Shown: piece by piece, positions 17,475 through 26,159 of the stretch | Layout of the letters: the number at the start of each line of letters is the position of its first letter | Position numbering within the stretch: the first letter of the stretch is position 1 | DNA from: Schizochytrium sp. CCTCC M209059 | Taxonomy: Eukaryota; Sar; Bigyra; Thraustochytrida; Thraustochytriidae | NCBI GenBank assembly: GCA_000818945.1 | Contig: KN805419.1 | Span: 114,510-144,691 of the forward strand | Direction of reading: 5' to 3' | Length of the DNA stretch: 30,182 bases | Made by a program: the position numbers and the translations under genes | The notes under the pieces: generated by a model | Seen by the model: only the letters and a program-made list of their open reading frames with translations | What the model was told of the DNA's origin: nothing | Databases searched by the model: none

Positions 17475-19490
17475 ATGGTGCAACTTGTACATCTGCTGCC
17501 CGGCGGCGAGGAAACCTGGCTGTGCGCGGACAACGATGACGCGTGCAAGTTTCACCCGGTGACGGTCATGGCGTTTGGGTGCTTTCTCCTGGCGCAGGCG
17601 CCCAAGATGAGCCAGATGAGCGCAACGGTCTCGCTCTTTTTTGTGACGTGCGCCCTGCTCGTGGCCTACTTTCCCAGCGCCAACGTGGTGCCCGCCATCG
17701 CCATCGAGGCCCTCGGCGCGGCGATGGTGGCCATCCACGTTCCCATGCTCGACCGCAAGCAGAGCTACGCTTTCATGGCCACGGTGGCCCTCTTTGCCGC
17801 GGGCAAGATCCTCGACGAGGAGGTCAACGTCAAGATTCTCTTTGCCGCCGTGGGCGTCGGCATGCTCGGCTTTCGCATCTTTCTCGAGCTCATGACGCTG
17901 CGCGCCGCGACGCCCACTCCGCTCATCTTCCCCATTGTCTCGCATATCATGCCCCGTTGGGCATTTAGCGACCACGAGTTCTTTCGCACCGACAATCCGC
18001 CCGAGGAGGTGGCCCAGAAGCGCGAGCAGGCCTTTAACGAGCTCAACAAGCACTGGCAGGGCAAGTTCCCCAAGAGCATTGCCACCAGCTCCTACCTTGC
18101 CGACAAGTTCTCTGACCTGCGCTTCGCCGCGGGTAACCGCGTGTTTATTCCCTTCCAGCGCAAGCTCGAAGGCTGGTGTGACCCTTGCACTGTCCTGGAC
18201 CACGTCGAGGGCACTGATCTAATCGATGTCGACGGCCACCGGCTCACGGACGTCAGCGGATCGTACGGTGTCAACGTTTGTGGCTACGAAGAGTACAAGC
18301 GCTTCATCTCCGAGGGCTGGGACCTTACCAAGAACGTTGGCTGCGTCTTGGGCCCGCTTCACCCGCTCGTGCGCGAGAACATTGACATGCTCCGCCAAAT
18401 TTCCAAAAAGGAGGAGGTCAGCTTCCACATGAGTGGCACGGAGGCCGTCATGGCCGCCATTCGCCTTGTCCGCTACAACACCCGCAAGAAGTACGTTGTC
18501 ATCTTTGGTGGCGCCTACCACGGCTGGTATGATGGTGTGCAGAGCATGGCCGGCAACGAGCGCGTGCCGGGTGACATTCTCACGCTCAAGGACATGTCCC
18601 CCGCGTCCATGGACGTCATTCGTCTGCGTGCCCACGAAATTGCCGCTGTCATGATCAACCCGCTCCAGGCCTTTCACCCCAACGCCCCGCCACCTAGCGA
18701 TCTCGTGCTCGCTAGCAACACCCGCGGCGCTAGCAGCTCGACGCAGGCGTACAAGGCTTGGCTCGAGCAGATGCGCGAGACCTGCACTCGCTACGGCATC
18801 ACGCTCATGTTCGACGAGGTCTACACTGGTTTCCGTCTCGCCCCTGGCGGCGCCCAAGAGTACTTTGGCGTTGAGGCCGACATTGTCACGTACGGCAAGA
18901 CCCTTGGTGGCGGTATTGCCAACGGCATTTGCTGCGGCCCCTCGCACTTGATGCGCCGTTCGGACCCGGTCAAGCCGCTGCGCGTGGCCTACGTTATTGG
19001 AACCTTTGCGGCCCAGCCCATTCTCGTTGGTGCCATGAACGTCTTTCTCAAGTGGGTCACCTCGCCGGGTGCTCGCAACGAGTACAACCGTCTGCGAACG
19101 GACGTTTCCGAATGGGTTAATGACATCAACGCGCGTCTCGAAAAGGAGTTCCCCGAGACCTCGGCCCCGATCCAGATTGCCGCCTACGCCTCGGTCTGGA
19201 CCATCCTCTACAAGCGCCCTGGTCGCTATCATTGGATGCTCCAATACCTGCTCAAGGATGAGGGTTTGAACTTGTCCTGGGTCGGTACGGGTCGCCTTTC
19301 CTTTTCTCTTGACTTCAAGCGTGATGACCTCGACAAGCTCACCGAGAAGATTGTCCGTGCTTGCCACCGCATGGAGAACGATGGCTGGTGGTGGTACGAG
19401 GAGCAACGCCAGCCCTCCAAGATGGCCATTCAGCTCTCGCTCGTTGGCGAGATTGTGCGTGCGCTCTTCAAGCGCATGATCTCTTTCTAA
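17475..19490 (+). CDS. Membrane-anchored class III PLP aminotransferase (glutamate-1-semialdehyde aminomutase-like)
   Basis: The 671-residue product has two parts. Residues about 28-140 hold four or five hydrophobic segments (near 28-42, 50-67, 72-92, 97-113 and 118-140). Residues about 200-640 form a fold-type I PLP enzyme of class III: MSGTEAVMAAIRLVRY (319-334), then GGAYHGWYDGV, FDEVYTGFR with PLP-ring Asp447, and TYGKTLGGGIANG with Schiff-base Lys475. The GTEAV and YHG elements are closest to the glutamate-1-semialdehyde aminomutase branch. That identity would mean C5 tetrapyrrole synthesis, but the membrane anchor argues against a standard enzyme of that pathway; the substrate is unknown. 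An amphipathic C-terminal tail follows a Trp-rich WWWYEE stretch. ATG 17475 has G at -3 and +4. Strong C-ending codon bias suggests high expression. A GA/GT repeat begins right after the stop. Confidence 0.88.
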   Translation: MVQLVHLLPGGEETWLCADNDDACKFHPVTVMAFGCFLLAQAPKMSQMSATVSLFFVTCALLVAYFPSANVVPAIAIEALGAAMVAIHVPMLDRKQSYAFMATVALFAAGKILDEEVNVKILFAAVGVGMLGFRIFLELMTLRAATPTPLIFPIVSHIMPRWAFSDHEFFRTDNPPEEVAQKREQAFNELNKHWQGKFPKSIATSSYLADKFSDLRFAAGNRVFIPFQRKLEGWCDPCTVLDHVEGTDLIDVDGHRLTDVSGSYGVNVCGYEEYKRFISEGWDLTKNVGCVLGPLHPLVRENIDMLRQISKKEEVSFHMSGTEAVMAAIRLVRYNTRKKYVVIFGGAYHGWYDGVQSMAGNERVPGDILTLKDMSPASMDVIRLRAHEIAAVMINPLQAFHPNAPPPSDLVLASNTRGASSSTQAYKAWLEQMRETCTRYGITLMFDEVYTGFRLAPGGAQEYFGVEADIVTYGKTLGGGIANGICCGPSHLMRRSDPVKPLRVAYVIGTFAAQPILVGAMNVFLKWVTSPGARNEYNRLRTDVSEWVNDINARLEKEFPETSAPIQIAAYASVWTILYKRPGRYHWMLQYLLKDEGLNLSWVGTGRLSFSLDFKRDDLDKLTEKIVRACHRMENDGWWWYEEQRQPSKMAIQLSLVGEIVRALFKRMISF

Positions 19491-19552
19491 AAAGAGAGAG
19501 TGTGTGAGAGAGATTGTGTGTGAGAGAGAAAGAGTGAGAAAGAGAGACACAC
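19491..19552. repeat. GA/GT-rich repeat at the start of the aminotransferase 3' UTR
   Basis: Alternating GAGAGA and GTGTGT blocks begin at the stop codon and run about 60 bases, much like the GA run after the kinase stop. Confidence 0.85.
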
Positions 19553-20129
19553 GAAGAAGTATAGCAGTGTCCGAGCCTCTGTGGTGGTTTGGATGAGTAA
19601 AGCAATTCTCATTAACTGATTGGCATAACCGCACTTTACATGCCCAAGTTGCAAGGCAACACCACTGGACGAGAAAAGAAAAAAAGAAAAAAGTACAACA
19701 AAAGGTCAACGTACGCCTGCAAGAAACCACTCTCGACTACGGCGCCGTCGCGTATAAACAGAAACGAAGAAGGAAAGAAATAAAACCAAAACTTCTTTAC
19801 TTTGCACAATTTCGACGATTGCTTGCTCACATACCTATTTTGCTCTCCAACCATTTGGTTCCTTCTTTTGGTCTGTCTGTTCAGATCTGCCGTAGATCGA
19901 TCTCTCACTTCCTCGGCGAAATCATTGCCAATGTGTAAAAAAGAGCGAGCATTTCTTAGAAAGCTTTTGCCTGGAACTAATAGGAAGTCAGAAGCGGATG
20001 GAATGACGGACATTAAACACAAGCGACGCAGGCCGCATTCGCAAAAGAAGGGTGATTGGCAGCTTAAAACAGAACACATGATCGGACCAATCACCCTTTT
20101 GCTAGCTTTTACGTGCACGATTGCGCAGC
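19553..20129. other. Convergent 3' gap between the aminotransferase and RGS genes
   Basis: This is A/T-richer DNA with an AATAAA at 19779-19784 on the plus strand, a possible late polyadenylation signal for the aminotransferase. It ends with a strong inverted repeat next to the RGS stop. A 160-residue minus-strand ORF here opens at GTG and has no recognisable domain, so I do not call it. Confidence 0.55.
20041..20102. repeat. Strong imperfect inverted repeat (hairpin) 3' of the RGS gene
   Basis: Left arm GCAAAAGAAGGGTGATTGG (20041-20059) and right arm CCAATCACCCTTTTGC (20087-20102) pair over 16 bp with one 3-base bulge and a 27-base loop. It begins 27 bases beyond the RGS stop, so it would lie in the 3' UTR of that mRNA. 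Confidence 0.8.
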
Positions 20130-20774
20130 TCAGGCTGGTAGCGAACCTTCGTCTTCGCGAGCCGAGGAAACGCGACGAATCAAGGCAAAGGCGTTGGACG
20201 AGGCCCTGCGCATTCGATGTGCAAAGCTACCTTGTTTGCGTCGTTCAACTTCCTGGCGTTTGCGCTCGTTTTCGGCTCGGGCGTGACGCTCGGATTCGTC
20301 GAGCGCATGGACGAAGCGATTGAAGAAGTTATCGTTCATGAGACGAAAGATTTCTCGTTTTGCTTCATCGAAACTGTCGGCCTCAAAGGTGGTGACGGCA
20401 CGAAGATGCTCGGCCACGCGAGCAGGCAGATTGACCTGAAAGAGCGAATCTGGTTCGAGGAACTTTTCAATCATTTGCAGGCCTGCAGACTGACGCCACT
20501 TGGGTTTGTCGATTCTTTGATACAGCTCGATGGTCTCGAAGAAGAGCAGGTTCTCTTGTGCCAGGGAGCGCCGCAAAAATTCGCGAAACTGGGCGCGCAT
20601 GTGCGGTCTTCGCAGCACCTCTTTAAGGTCCGTGGGCCTACGAAAGGCCTGCTGCATGTAGAGGTCTTCGTGCGTCACGTTGAGGTCCATCTCCTCTTCG
20701 TCTTCCGCGTGCGAGTCCTGCGGCACGAGCGTGCGCGTCTTGGGCGCTTTCGGGCCCGACGAAACCAAGCCCAT
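20130..20774 (-). CDS. Small RGS-domain protein with N-myristoylation signal
   Basis: Family role: RGS domains speed GTP hydrolysis by G-alpha subunits and so end receptor signalling. The 214-residue product has an RGS domain at about 49-157: LKEVLRRPHMRAQFREFLRR, QENLLFFETIELYQR with the conserved Glu74-Asn75, FLEPDSLFQVNLP (105-117), and FDEAKREIFRLMNDNFFNRF (135-154). The start at 20774 gives MGLVSSGP, with Gly2 and Ser6 as expected for N-myristoylation, so the protein is probably membrane-attached. A Lys/Arg/Glu-rich helix follows the domain, then two Arg-Arg-x-Ser sites (RRAS at 189-192 and RRVS at 200-203) that resemble protein kinase A targets. The frame continues upstream through a TGCG repeat that would encode Cys/Ala/Arg; that part is more likely leader. 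The function is confident, the G-alpha partner unknown. Confidence 0.92.
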   Translation of the reverse strand: MGLVSSGPKAPKTRTLVPQDSHAEDEEEMDLNVTHEDLYMQQAFRRPTDLKEVLRRPHMRAQFREFLRRSLAQENLLFFETIELYQRIDKPKWRQSAGLQMIEKFLEPDSLFQVNLPARVAEHLRAVTTFEADSFDEAKREIFRLMNDNFFNRFVHALDESERHARAENERKRQEVERRKQGSFAHRMRRASSNAFALIRRVSSAREDEGSLPA

Positions 20775-20807
20775 GGTCGCGACGCTTCCGCCTGCCTGGA
20801 CGCACCC

Positions 20808-20821
20808 AAGCAAGCAAGCAA

Positions 20822-20852
<31 letters not shown>

Positions 20853-20853
20853 C
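20808..20853. repeat. (GCAA)n(GCAC)n repeat in the RGS leader
   Basis: About four GCAA-type units followed by about eight GCAC units lie 35-80 bases before the RGS ATG. In the sense strand this is a TGCG/TGCT repeat, probably in the mRNA leader. Confidence 0.9.
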
Positions 20854-21170
20854 GAGCGCTCGTCCGCTGCGATTCAGTCAAGCCCGTCGAGCGTGAGCTG
20901 GCGGCTGGCGGAAAGGAATGTCGTCTCCGTCCCCCTCGACGGTGCCAATGCTGGTTGATGGCGCGACGCGATTTGGCGCTCGCCGGCCGGTATCTTCCCC
21001 GCCCTTCTCCTCGAGCCGCCTGCGCTCGCTCCGCCGCAGCAGGCGACGCGCGCGTCCTCCTCGCTCGCGGTCGCCGCGGCGGTCTGCTGCGCGGGGCCTC
21101 GTACGTACAAAGGCTTTCTTTTCTGAAGCTGGGCTTGAGATCGACCGCGAGATGGGCTCCCCAGTTGATT

Positions 21171-21194
21171 GACTGACTGACTGACTGACTGACT
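21171..21194. repeat. (GACT)6 tetranucleotide repeat
   Basis: Six perfect GACT units. Confidence 0.95.
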
Positions 21195-21496
21195 AATTGT
21201 GCCTGATTCACACGGCACGTGCATTGGCTCGCGGCGCAGCCTCCCTGCGCGCGGCCGCGGCGCGGCGGCTTCTGGCGTCGACTCGCTCGCGGACGGCGGG
21301 CGGCGGCGGGGCGCGCGTTCGGCTCTGCTCGCTCGCGCGAAGGCGGCGCGCGCGCGCAAAAAGAGCGGAGCAGAAGCAAGAGAGCGAGAGATGAAGGAAG
21401 GGAAGAGGAGCTCAGCAGCCGCGCGGGACAGCAAGAGGCGTAGATGCAGACTAGGAGGTCCTAAGGTGGGCGCGGCACGTGCAGCGGTGCGCACCC

Positions 21497-21645
21497 TCCT
21501 CCTTCTTCTTCTTCTTTGCTTCTTCTTCTTGTGCTGCTGCTGCTGCTGCTGCTGCTGGCGCTGGCACTTTAACTTCTTCGGCTTCTTCTTCTGCCTTCGT
21601 CTTGGTCGTTCTCCTCTTTCTTCTTCTTCTTCTTCTTCTTTCTTT
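21497..21645. repeat. TTC and TGC triplet-repeat block
   Basis: Runs of CTT/TTC flank an uninterrupted (TGC)8-type run near 21534-21557, with more TTC near 21618-21642. Frames through it give low-complexity Leu/Phe, Ser, Lys or Glu runs and no domain, so I treat it as non-coding. Confidence 0.8.
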
Positions 21646-22684
21646 GTCTTGGTGCAGACGGCGGCTTGCTGGTTGGTGGAAGAATTCTGTTTGCCATGGC
21701 TGATGGCGACGTACGTGGCGCAAGCCTTAGTGTGCACAATCAATGAGCATGTATGGCATGCACCGTGACAGCAAGCACGTCCGGATGGAGAGTAGGTTGG
21801 TCGCCGACACCCCCGAACTGTAGGGGACGTCTAACGCGGAGACGAATGAATGAGTTCCGGGAGGAGTCTGCATGGCTGGCGGAAAATAACGCGGCAGCGG
21901 TATGTACAAAGTCGTCCATGTCCCGACGGGTTCATTCATCACGCATGCGTAGCGGAAAATTGGTGTGTGCAGTCGTTATGGTGGGTGTGCGTATAGCATG
22001 TTGTGGCGACAATGGGTGGTGGTACGGGCAGCGAGTCAGCGCTGGACACCCATTTGTTCACAAGAAGGTCGCGTTGCTCGCTTGCACACGTCAGTTCGCG
22101 TTGCGCATTTGACGCATGTATGGAAATCAGGCCTAATTCGAGAAGAACTTGATTGGCCTTGGCTGTTCTTTACACAAAGCGATTGATACAAGAAAAGTAA
22201 TTCTAGTCACCAGCAAAAAGTGGGATCTAAAATGATGACCACTCAAGCAAAACGTACTTACATCTTCAACCTTACTCTTCAATTGCAATTTTACCCCTTG
22301 CGAGACAAGAACCATTTCGTGTAGATTCTGTTTCATGTGAGCTCGTTCAATGGATTCAAAAGCGAAAGCCTATGCACTTCGACGGCCTTGATTATCCTCA
22401 TCGTCTTGACATGGCTGGCGTTTCTTCTTCTTTGGGCCTCTCCTACGTACACATCAGAGACTCAGCTCCACGAAACGGACATGACGAGATCTTGTGAGGA
22501 GGCCTTGTCAAGAATGGCTGCTCCAGAGACTGTCCAAGCGTTCACTACCGTCAAATACAGGCGTCTGCAACGAAGTTTGAGCGAGCGCTCAGTTTTTGGG
22601 CTTCAAAAGTTACTACACTTTCAGGCAGTATTATAAATGCTAAACACAGGGACAGCACAAGGGGCCAAGCGTGGGTCCTTCACC

Positions 22685-25603
22685 ATGGAAAACGCGGCGC
22701 GCTCGCGGCCTGACGCGCGAAGACAGGCGCGGGAAAAGGGTGCCAAAGCCGCGCGGCAAAAGGCCAAAGCCTTCAAGCTGCGCTTCGTCAATGAGGACGG
22801 CTCGGTGCACGAAGTCGCGAGCAAGATGAGCGTGCCTCCGGGCTCGCGACGACCACGCGCATCTTCTGGGCAACGAGCACGAAACCTTGAAGGACCAAAG
22901 GCTCCTCCGCCGCCGCTGCCGCAGCAGCAGCAGCAGCAGCAATCCCCGCCAGTGCGTCAGACACAGGCCTTGTCGATGAAGGACAAAGTCGAAGATCGAA
23001 TCACGGAGGCCTTCAAGGATCTCGTCGCCACCACGCCACCTACGGCGCGCGAGCTCGAGCTCGAGCTCATGGACAAGTGGACAAAGCCCGCTGCCAAAGA
23101 AACAAAATCAAGTGCTACCAAGTTGGGTGCGAATAGAACAAAGAAGAGTCTAGCGCAAGAGGACGAAGACGAAGACGAAGATGAAAGCTGGCCTCCGATA
23201 AAAACAACTCGGGCAAAGAATTTTGCGGCGCGAAAGTCACCATCTGGACTGCGCAGTTCGATGCCATCGGCTTCGCGAATGTTCCAAAATGTTGGATGTG
23301 GAATCTTGGAGAGGATGTCACGTGCGCGCTGTGGTCCCTGCGGAATCAAACAGATTACATACTTTGGGCTCATGTCTGTTGGCGTGTTGACCGTATTTTA
23401 CTTTATCAAACTCGGTGCCCTCATGTCTCCGCCCTTCGCATTGGAGGGGACTCAGGCACATGAGGAATCTCCGGTAGTACCACACGTAAAAACGCCACCA
23501 GCCTTCTCGCAGGAGCCTGCAAGTACGTTCTCGAAGGAGGCCGCAAGTGCGCACCTGAATAAGCCACGGATCCCTCAAACCTCGTGGCCCGTCATACACG
23601 GAGAACCCGAAACCTCCAAGGTTGCCGACGAATACGAAGGCACTGGTAACGCTCCATTGACAAAGAAGCAGAAGGAAAGCGAGCCTTTGCCAAGCAAGTA
23701 TGAACAGAATCGTGTCTTTCCGCCTCGCGATGATCAAAATGAGGACGAAACGTCTGCTTTTCCCTTTGTGGAAGAGCCAAAGCCCACTTCCAGCTCTACC
23801 CAGTACAACGGCGCCGATGAGTCAAACGTGGTCGGGTCCACACCTCGTGTACACGTTGGCCAAGATGCAAGCACATTCGCTGCAAGCACATTTGGTGCAA
23901 ACGACGTCGCGTCCCAGCCACATGTCCATGGCACTCACCAGACGACGACAAGTGAGAACCGCGACTCGGGCGCGTCTTTCGAACGTACTGACAAACCTTC
24001 GAGGCCCCGTGTTCACGACGGTCCTCACGACGACACTATCGATGACGCTGCGGCGCTCGGAACGCCTCGTGTATTTGATCCAGTGCCAGCTTCTGAGCCC
24101 GATAGTTCCCCACATCCCGTAACGCGCGATGCTGATGCTGAAAAGTCGTTGGTGGCGGGCTTCACGGCTGGAGCGTCAACGCCCTCGGAGGAAATTGACG
24201 AAGCCCTTGCCCAATTTCTGCAACTCGCGCGTCTCAGTCAATATGCAAGTGCTCTGCTTGATATTGGCGTCGAAACGATGGAAGACCTTGAGCTCTTGGT
24301 GCGAAAGGACATCGACGAGCTCAAGTCTGTAGGCATGAAACGCGTTCAGCTGCTTCGTCTCGAGCAAATGTTGTTGCATCGGCCATCGACTGATCCTTTG
24401 CGCACAAGTACAAGCGAGAACGAGGAGGATGTGGATGAGATTTTGGACGCGCGTGCTCCAAGCTTGCCAAAGGTTGATTTTGCAGACGACCAAAGCGTCG
24501 AGACATATCCATCTGGAAAAGTGGACGAAAATTCACTTGCGGAGAGAAAAGCGCCCAAGTCCGGATCGGACCATTCTGTAGAATATGGTGCACGGGCCTC
24601 GAACCTTGGCAGCAAGAAAGAACCTAAAAGCTCAACTCTGGTGGAAAGTCCAAAGGGCAAGATTGCGCCCACGGTCTCTACTCAAGGTGACCACGCAGCA
24701 GAATCGCAAGACGCGACATCGTCGGTGGCAACAAATGTACATTCCCAGCCCAAAGTTGACGGTCAGGCCAGTGAAAACTCAGGGGGCGACGCAGCTGACT
24801 CATTCGCAGCCCAAGACAAAGTGCCATCTCAGGAGCCGGCAAAGGACGAAGTCACAAGCCCGATCTCTACTCGAGGCAACGACGCAGCAGAATCGCCAGA
24901 CTCGGCATCGTCGGTGGCAACAAATGTGGGCCTTCGGCCTTATGTTGAAGACCAACAAAATAAAGACTCTGAGGACAGCGCAACTGACTCAAAGACGAAG
25001 TCGGAGATCAGCCGTTCATCTGACTTGAAAAGTGAACATTTGGCGTCGCGACCCAAAGTTGATTTCGGGAATGAAGAAGCGTCAGACTTTGACACTGCAA
25101 CAAAGACAGATGATATCGGCACGAACAAGAACCCGAGCGAGACGGAAGGGTCTTCGCCGCCAACAATATTTCCTGAAGCGACAGGCAAGAAAGCACCACG
25201 TGTAGAATCTATCGTCGAAGAAACAAGCTCCGAGGAAAAGGTCCCAACACCATCCCAAGCGAATGTGCCAGCTCAGCCAACAGCCGGCACCAGCTCTTCC
25301 AAATTAGCTCAAGAAGCAAGCGAAGCGATCGCGATCGCGCCGCATGGGGGGCCAACCGCGCATGACAGCGCGACCAGCATGCCCCCTGAGGACGCCGAGT
25401 CCCAAGACGTCTTTGCACCATCAACGCATGACATGGAGTCACGCAAGGATTCTGGTTTCAAGAACGAGTCACCTCGAGCGAGCGCTCGTCCGATTGTGGA
25501 CGCGAGCGAGCCTGGTTCGCCCCTCGAGCCTGCATCGTCACTCAAGCCCGCGTCCCATGCAAGCGACGCAGACAGCCGGCAGGGCCGCCGTCTGCGCGGA
25601 TGA
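22685..25603 (+). CDS. Single-pass membrane, SAM-domain protein with repeated xPxV motifs
   Basis: I know no named family for the whole protein. The 972-residue product starts at ATG 22685 (CACC context), 16 codons after an earlier in-frame ATG at 22637. The N-terminus is basic (Arg/Lys/Ala), then Pro/Gln-rich, then acidic (EDEDEDE). One transmembrane segment lies at about 224-243 (YFGLMSVGVLTVFYFI), preceded by Arg/Lys residues, which suggests N-terminus in the cytosol. A SAM domain sits at about 503-565 (LAQFLQLARLSQYASALLD, then IDELKSVGMKRVQLLRLEQM), a fold that binds other SAM domains or lipids. The rest is disordered, rich in Ser, Asp, Glu and Pro, with about ten copies of xP(R/K/H/Y)V followed by His, Asp or Glu. 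There is also a 63-codon tandem duplication near 24675-24950. If topology is N-in, the SAM domain would be lumenal or extracellular, which is unusual. Confidence 0.85.
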   Translation: MENAARSRPDARRQAREKGAKAARQKAKAFKLRFVNEDGSVHEVASKMSVPPGSRRPRASSGQRARNLEGPKAPPPPLPQQQQQQQSPPVRQTQALSMKDKVEDRITEAFKDLVATTPPTARELELELMDKWTKPAAKETKSSATKLGANRTKKSLAQEDEDEDEDESWPPIKTTRAKNFAARKSPSGLRSSMPSASRMFQNVGCGILERMSRARCGPCGIKQITYFGLMSVGVLTVFYFIKLGALMSPPFALEGTQAHEESPVVPHVKTPPAFSQEPASTFSKEAASAHLNKPRIPQTSWPVIHGEPETSKVADEYEGTGNAPLTKKQKESEPLPSKYEQNRVFPPRDDQNEDETSAFPFVEEPKPTSSSTQYNGADESNVVGSTPRVHVGQDASTFAASTFGANDVASQPHVHGTHQTTTSENRDSGASFERTDKPSRPRVHDGPHDDTIDDAAALGTPRVFDPVPASEPDSSPHPVTRDADAEKSLVAGFTAGASTPSEEIDEALAQFLQLARLSQYASALLDIGVETMEDLELLVRKDIDELKSVGMKRVQLLRLEQMLLHRPSTDPLRTSTSENEEDVDEILDARAPSLPKVDFADDQSVETYPSGKVDENSLAERKAPKSGSDHSVEYGARASNLGSKKEPKSSTLVESPKGKIAPTVSTQGDHAAESQDATSSVATNVHSQPKVDGQASENSGGDAADSFAAQDKVPSQEPAKDEVTSPISTRGNDAAESPDSASSVATNVGLRPYVEDQQNKDSEDSATDSKTKSEISRSSDLKSEHLASRPKVDFGNEEASDFDTATKTDDIGTNKNPSETEGSSPPTIFPEATGKKAPRVESIVEETSSEEKVPTPSQANVPAQPTAGTSSSKLAQEASEAIAIAPHGGPTAHDSATSMPPEDAESQDVFAPSTHDMESRKDSGFKNESPRASARPIVDASEPGSPLEPASSLKPASHASDADSRQGRRLRG
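22919..22941 (+). repeat. CAG glutamine-coding repeat
   Basis: Seven Gln codons, all CAG except the last CAA, lie in the Pro/Gln-rich region of the SAM-domain protein. Confidence 0.85.
24675..24950 (+). repeat. Tandem duplication inside the SAM-domain gene
   Basis: The DNA from 24675 (TCTCTACTC) reappears from 24864, 189 bases later, and is highly similar over about 75 bases. The shared protein core is AAESxDxxSSVATNV followed by an xPxV motif. Conservation at DNA level suggests a recent in-frame duplication. Confidence 0.8.
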
Positions 25604-26159
25604 GTCCCTCGAAGAGTCGCGCCTGCGTGCGGCCGCAAGAGTCCCAGGATCCCTTTGGCCTCCGGCACGCAGATACGCGCGCGCGGCGCGGGAATGGAGC
25701 CTCGGCGTGGAGCCTCGGCTCGTCAGATTCTCGGGTTCGTACCACGTCTCCCGCGACGCGCCGCGTGGATGGGTGGTGGCGCCGGCGACGAGGGCGAAGA
25801 CCGCTACGAAGCAGACCGCGCGCTCCTGCGCGGCCCGGACTGCCTCGGGTCGCGGCCGGCCGTGGCCGCGGCCTCGTGCGCGCGCGCGTCCCGGCCTCTT
25901 CGCGCCTCTTCGCTTCCGCTCGCTCGTCTCCGGCTGCTTGCATGGAGCGCGCGCAGCTCGCATGCCGTGAGCTGCGCCGGGCCGAGGCGCGTCTCGCCGG
26001 CGGTGCAGCGCAGGCCAGGGCGGCGGGCGGGGTCGTGGACGCTGCGGCGCGGCGCGCTCTCGGGGTCTCGCGCGGCGGGCCGTGCGCGAGGCGAGGCGAG
26101 CGGCGATGACGTCGCGGCGATGACGCATCGGGACTGCGCGCGAAAAAGATTCTCGAGCG

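Larger units (their letters stand above)
20775..22684. promoter_or_regulatory. Divergent region between the RGS and SAM-domain genes
   Basis: These 1.9 kb hold no ORF with recognisable homology. The left half is very GC-rich, with a GACT repeat (21171-21194) and TTC and TGC triplet runs (about 21497-21645). The right half is balanced in base composition. An open stretch at 22325-22633, in frame with the SAM ORF but lacking an early ATG and ending in TAA, encodes one hydrophobic segment. Both promoters should lie in this interval. Confidence 0.5.

Noticed and set aside
18219..19730. 503-codon minus-strand ORF opposite the aminotransferase gene
   Set aside because: It mirrors a real, conserved gene with C-ending codons, which removes stops on the opposite strand. 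The product is Val/Leu/His/Gly-rich without a domain.
19636..20118. 160-codon minus-strand ORF beside the RGS gene
   Set aside because: It opens at GTG, lies in probable 3' UTR DNA, overlaps the hairpin and shows no domain.
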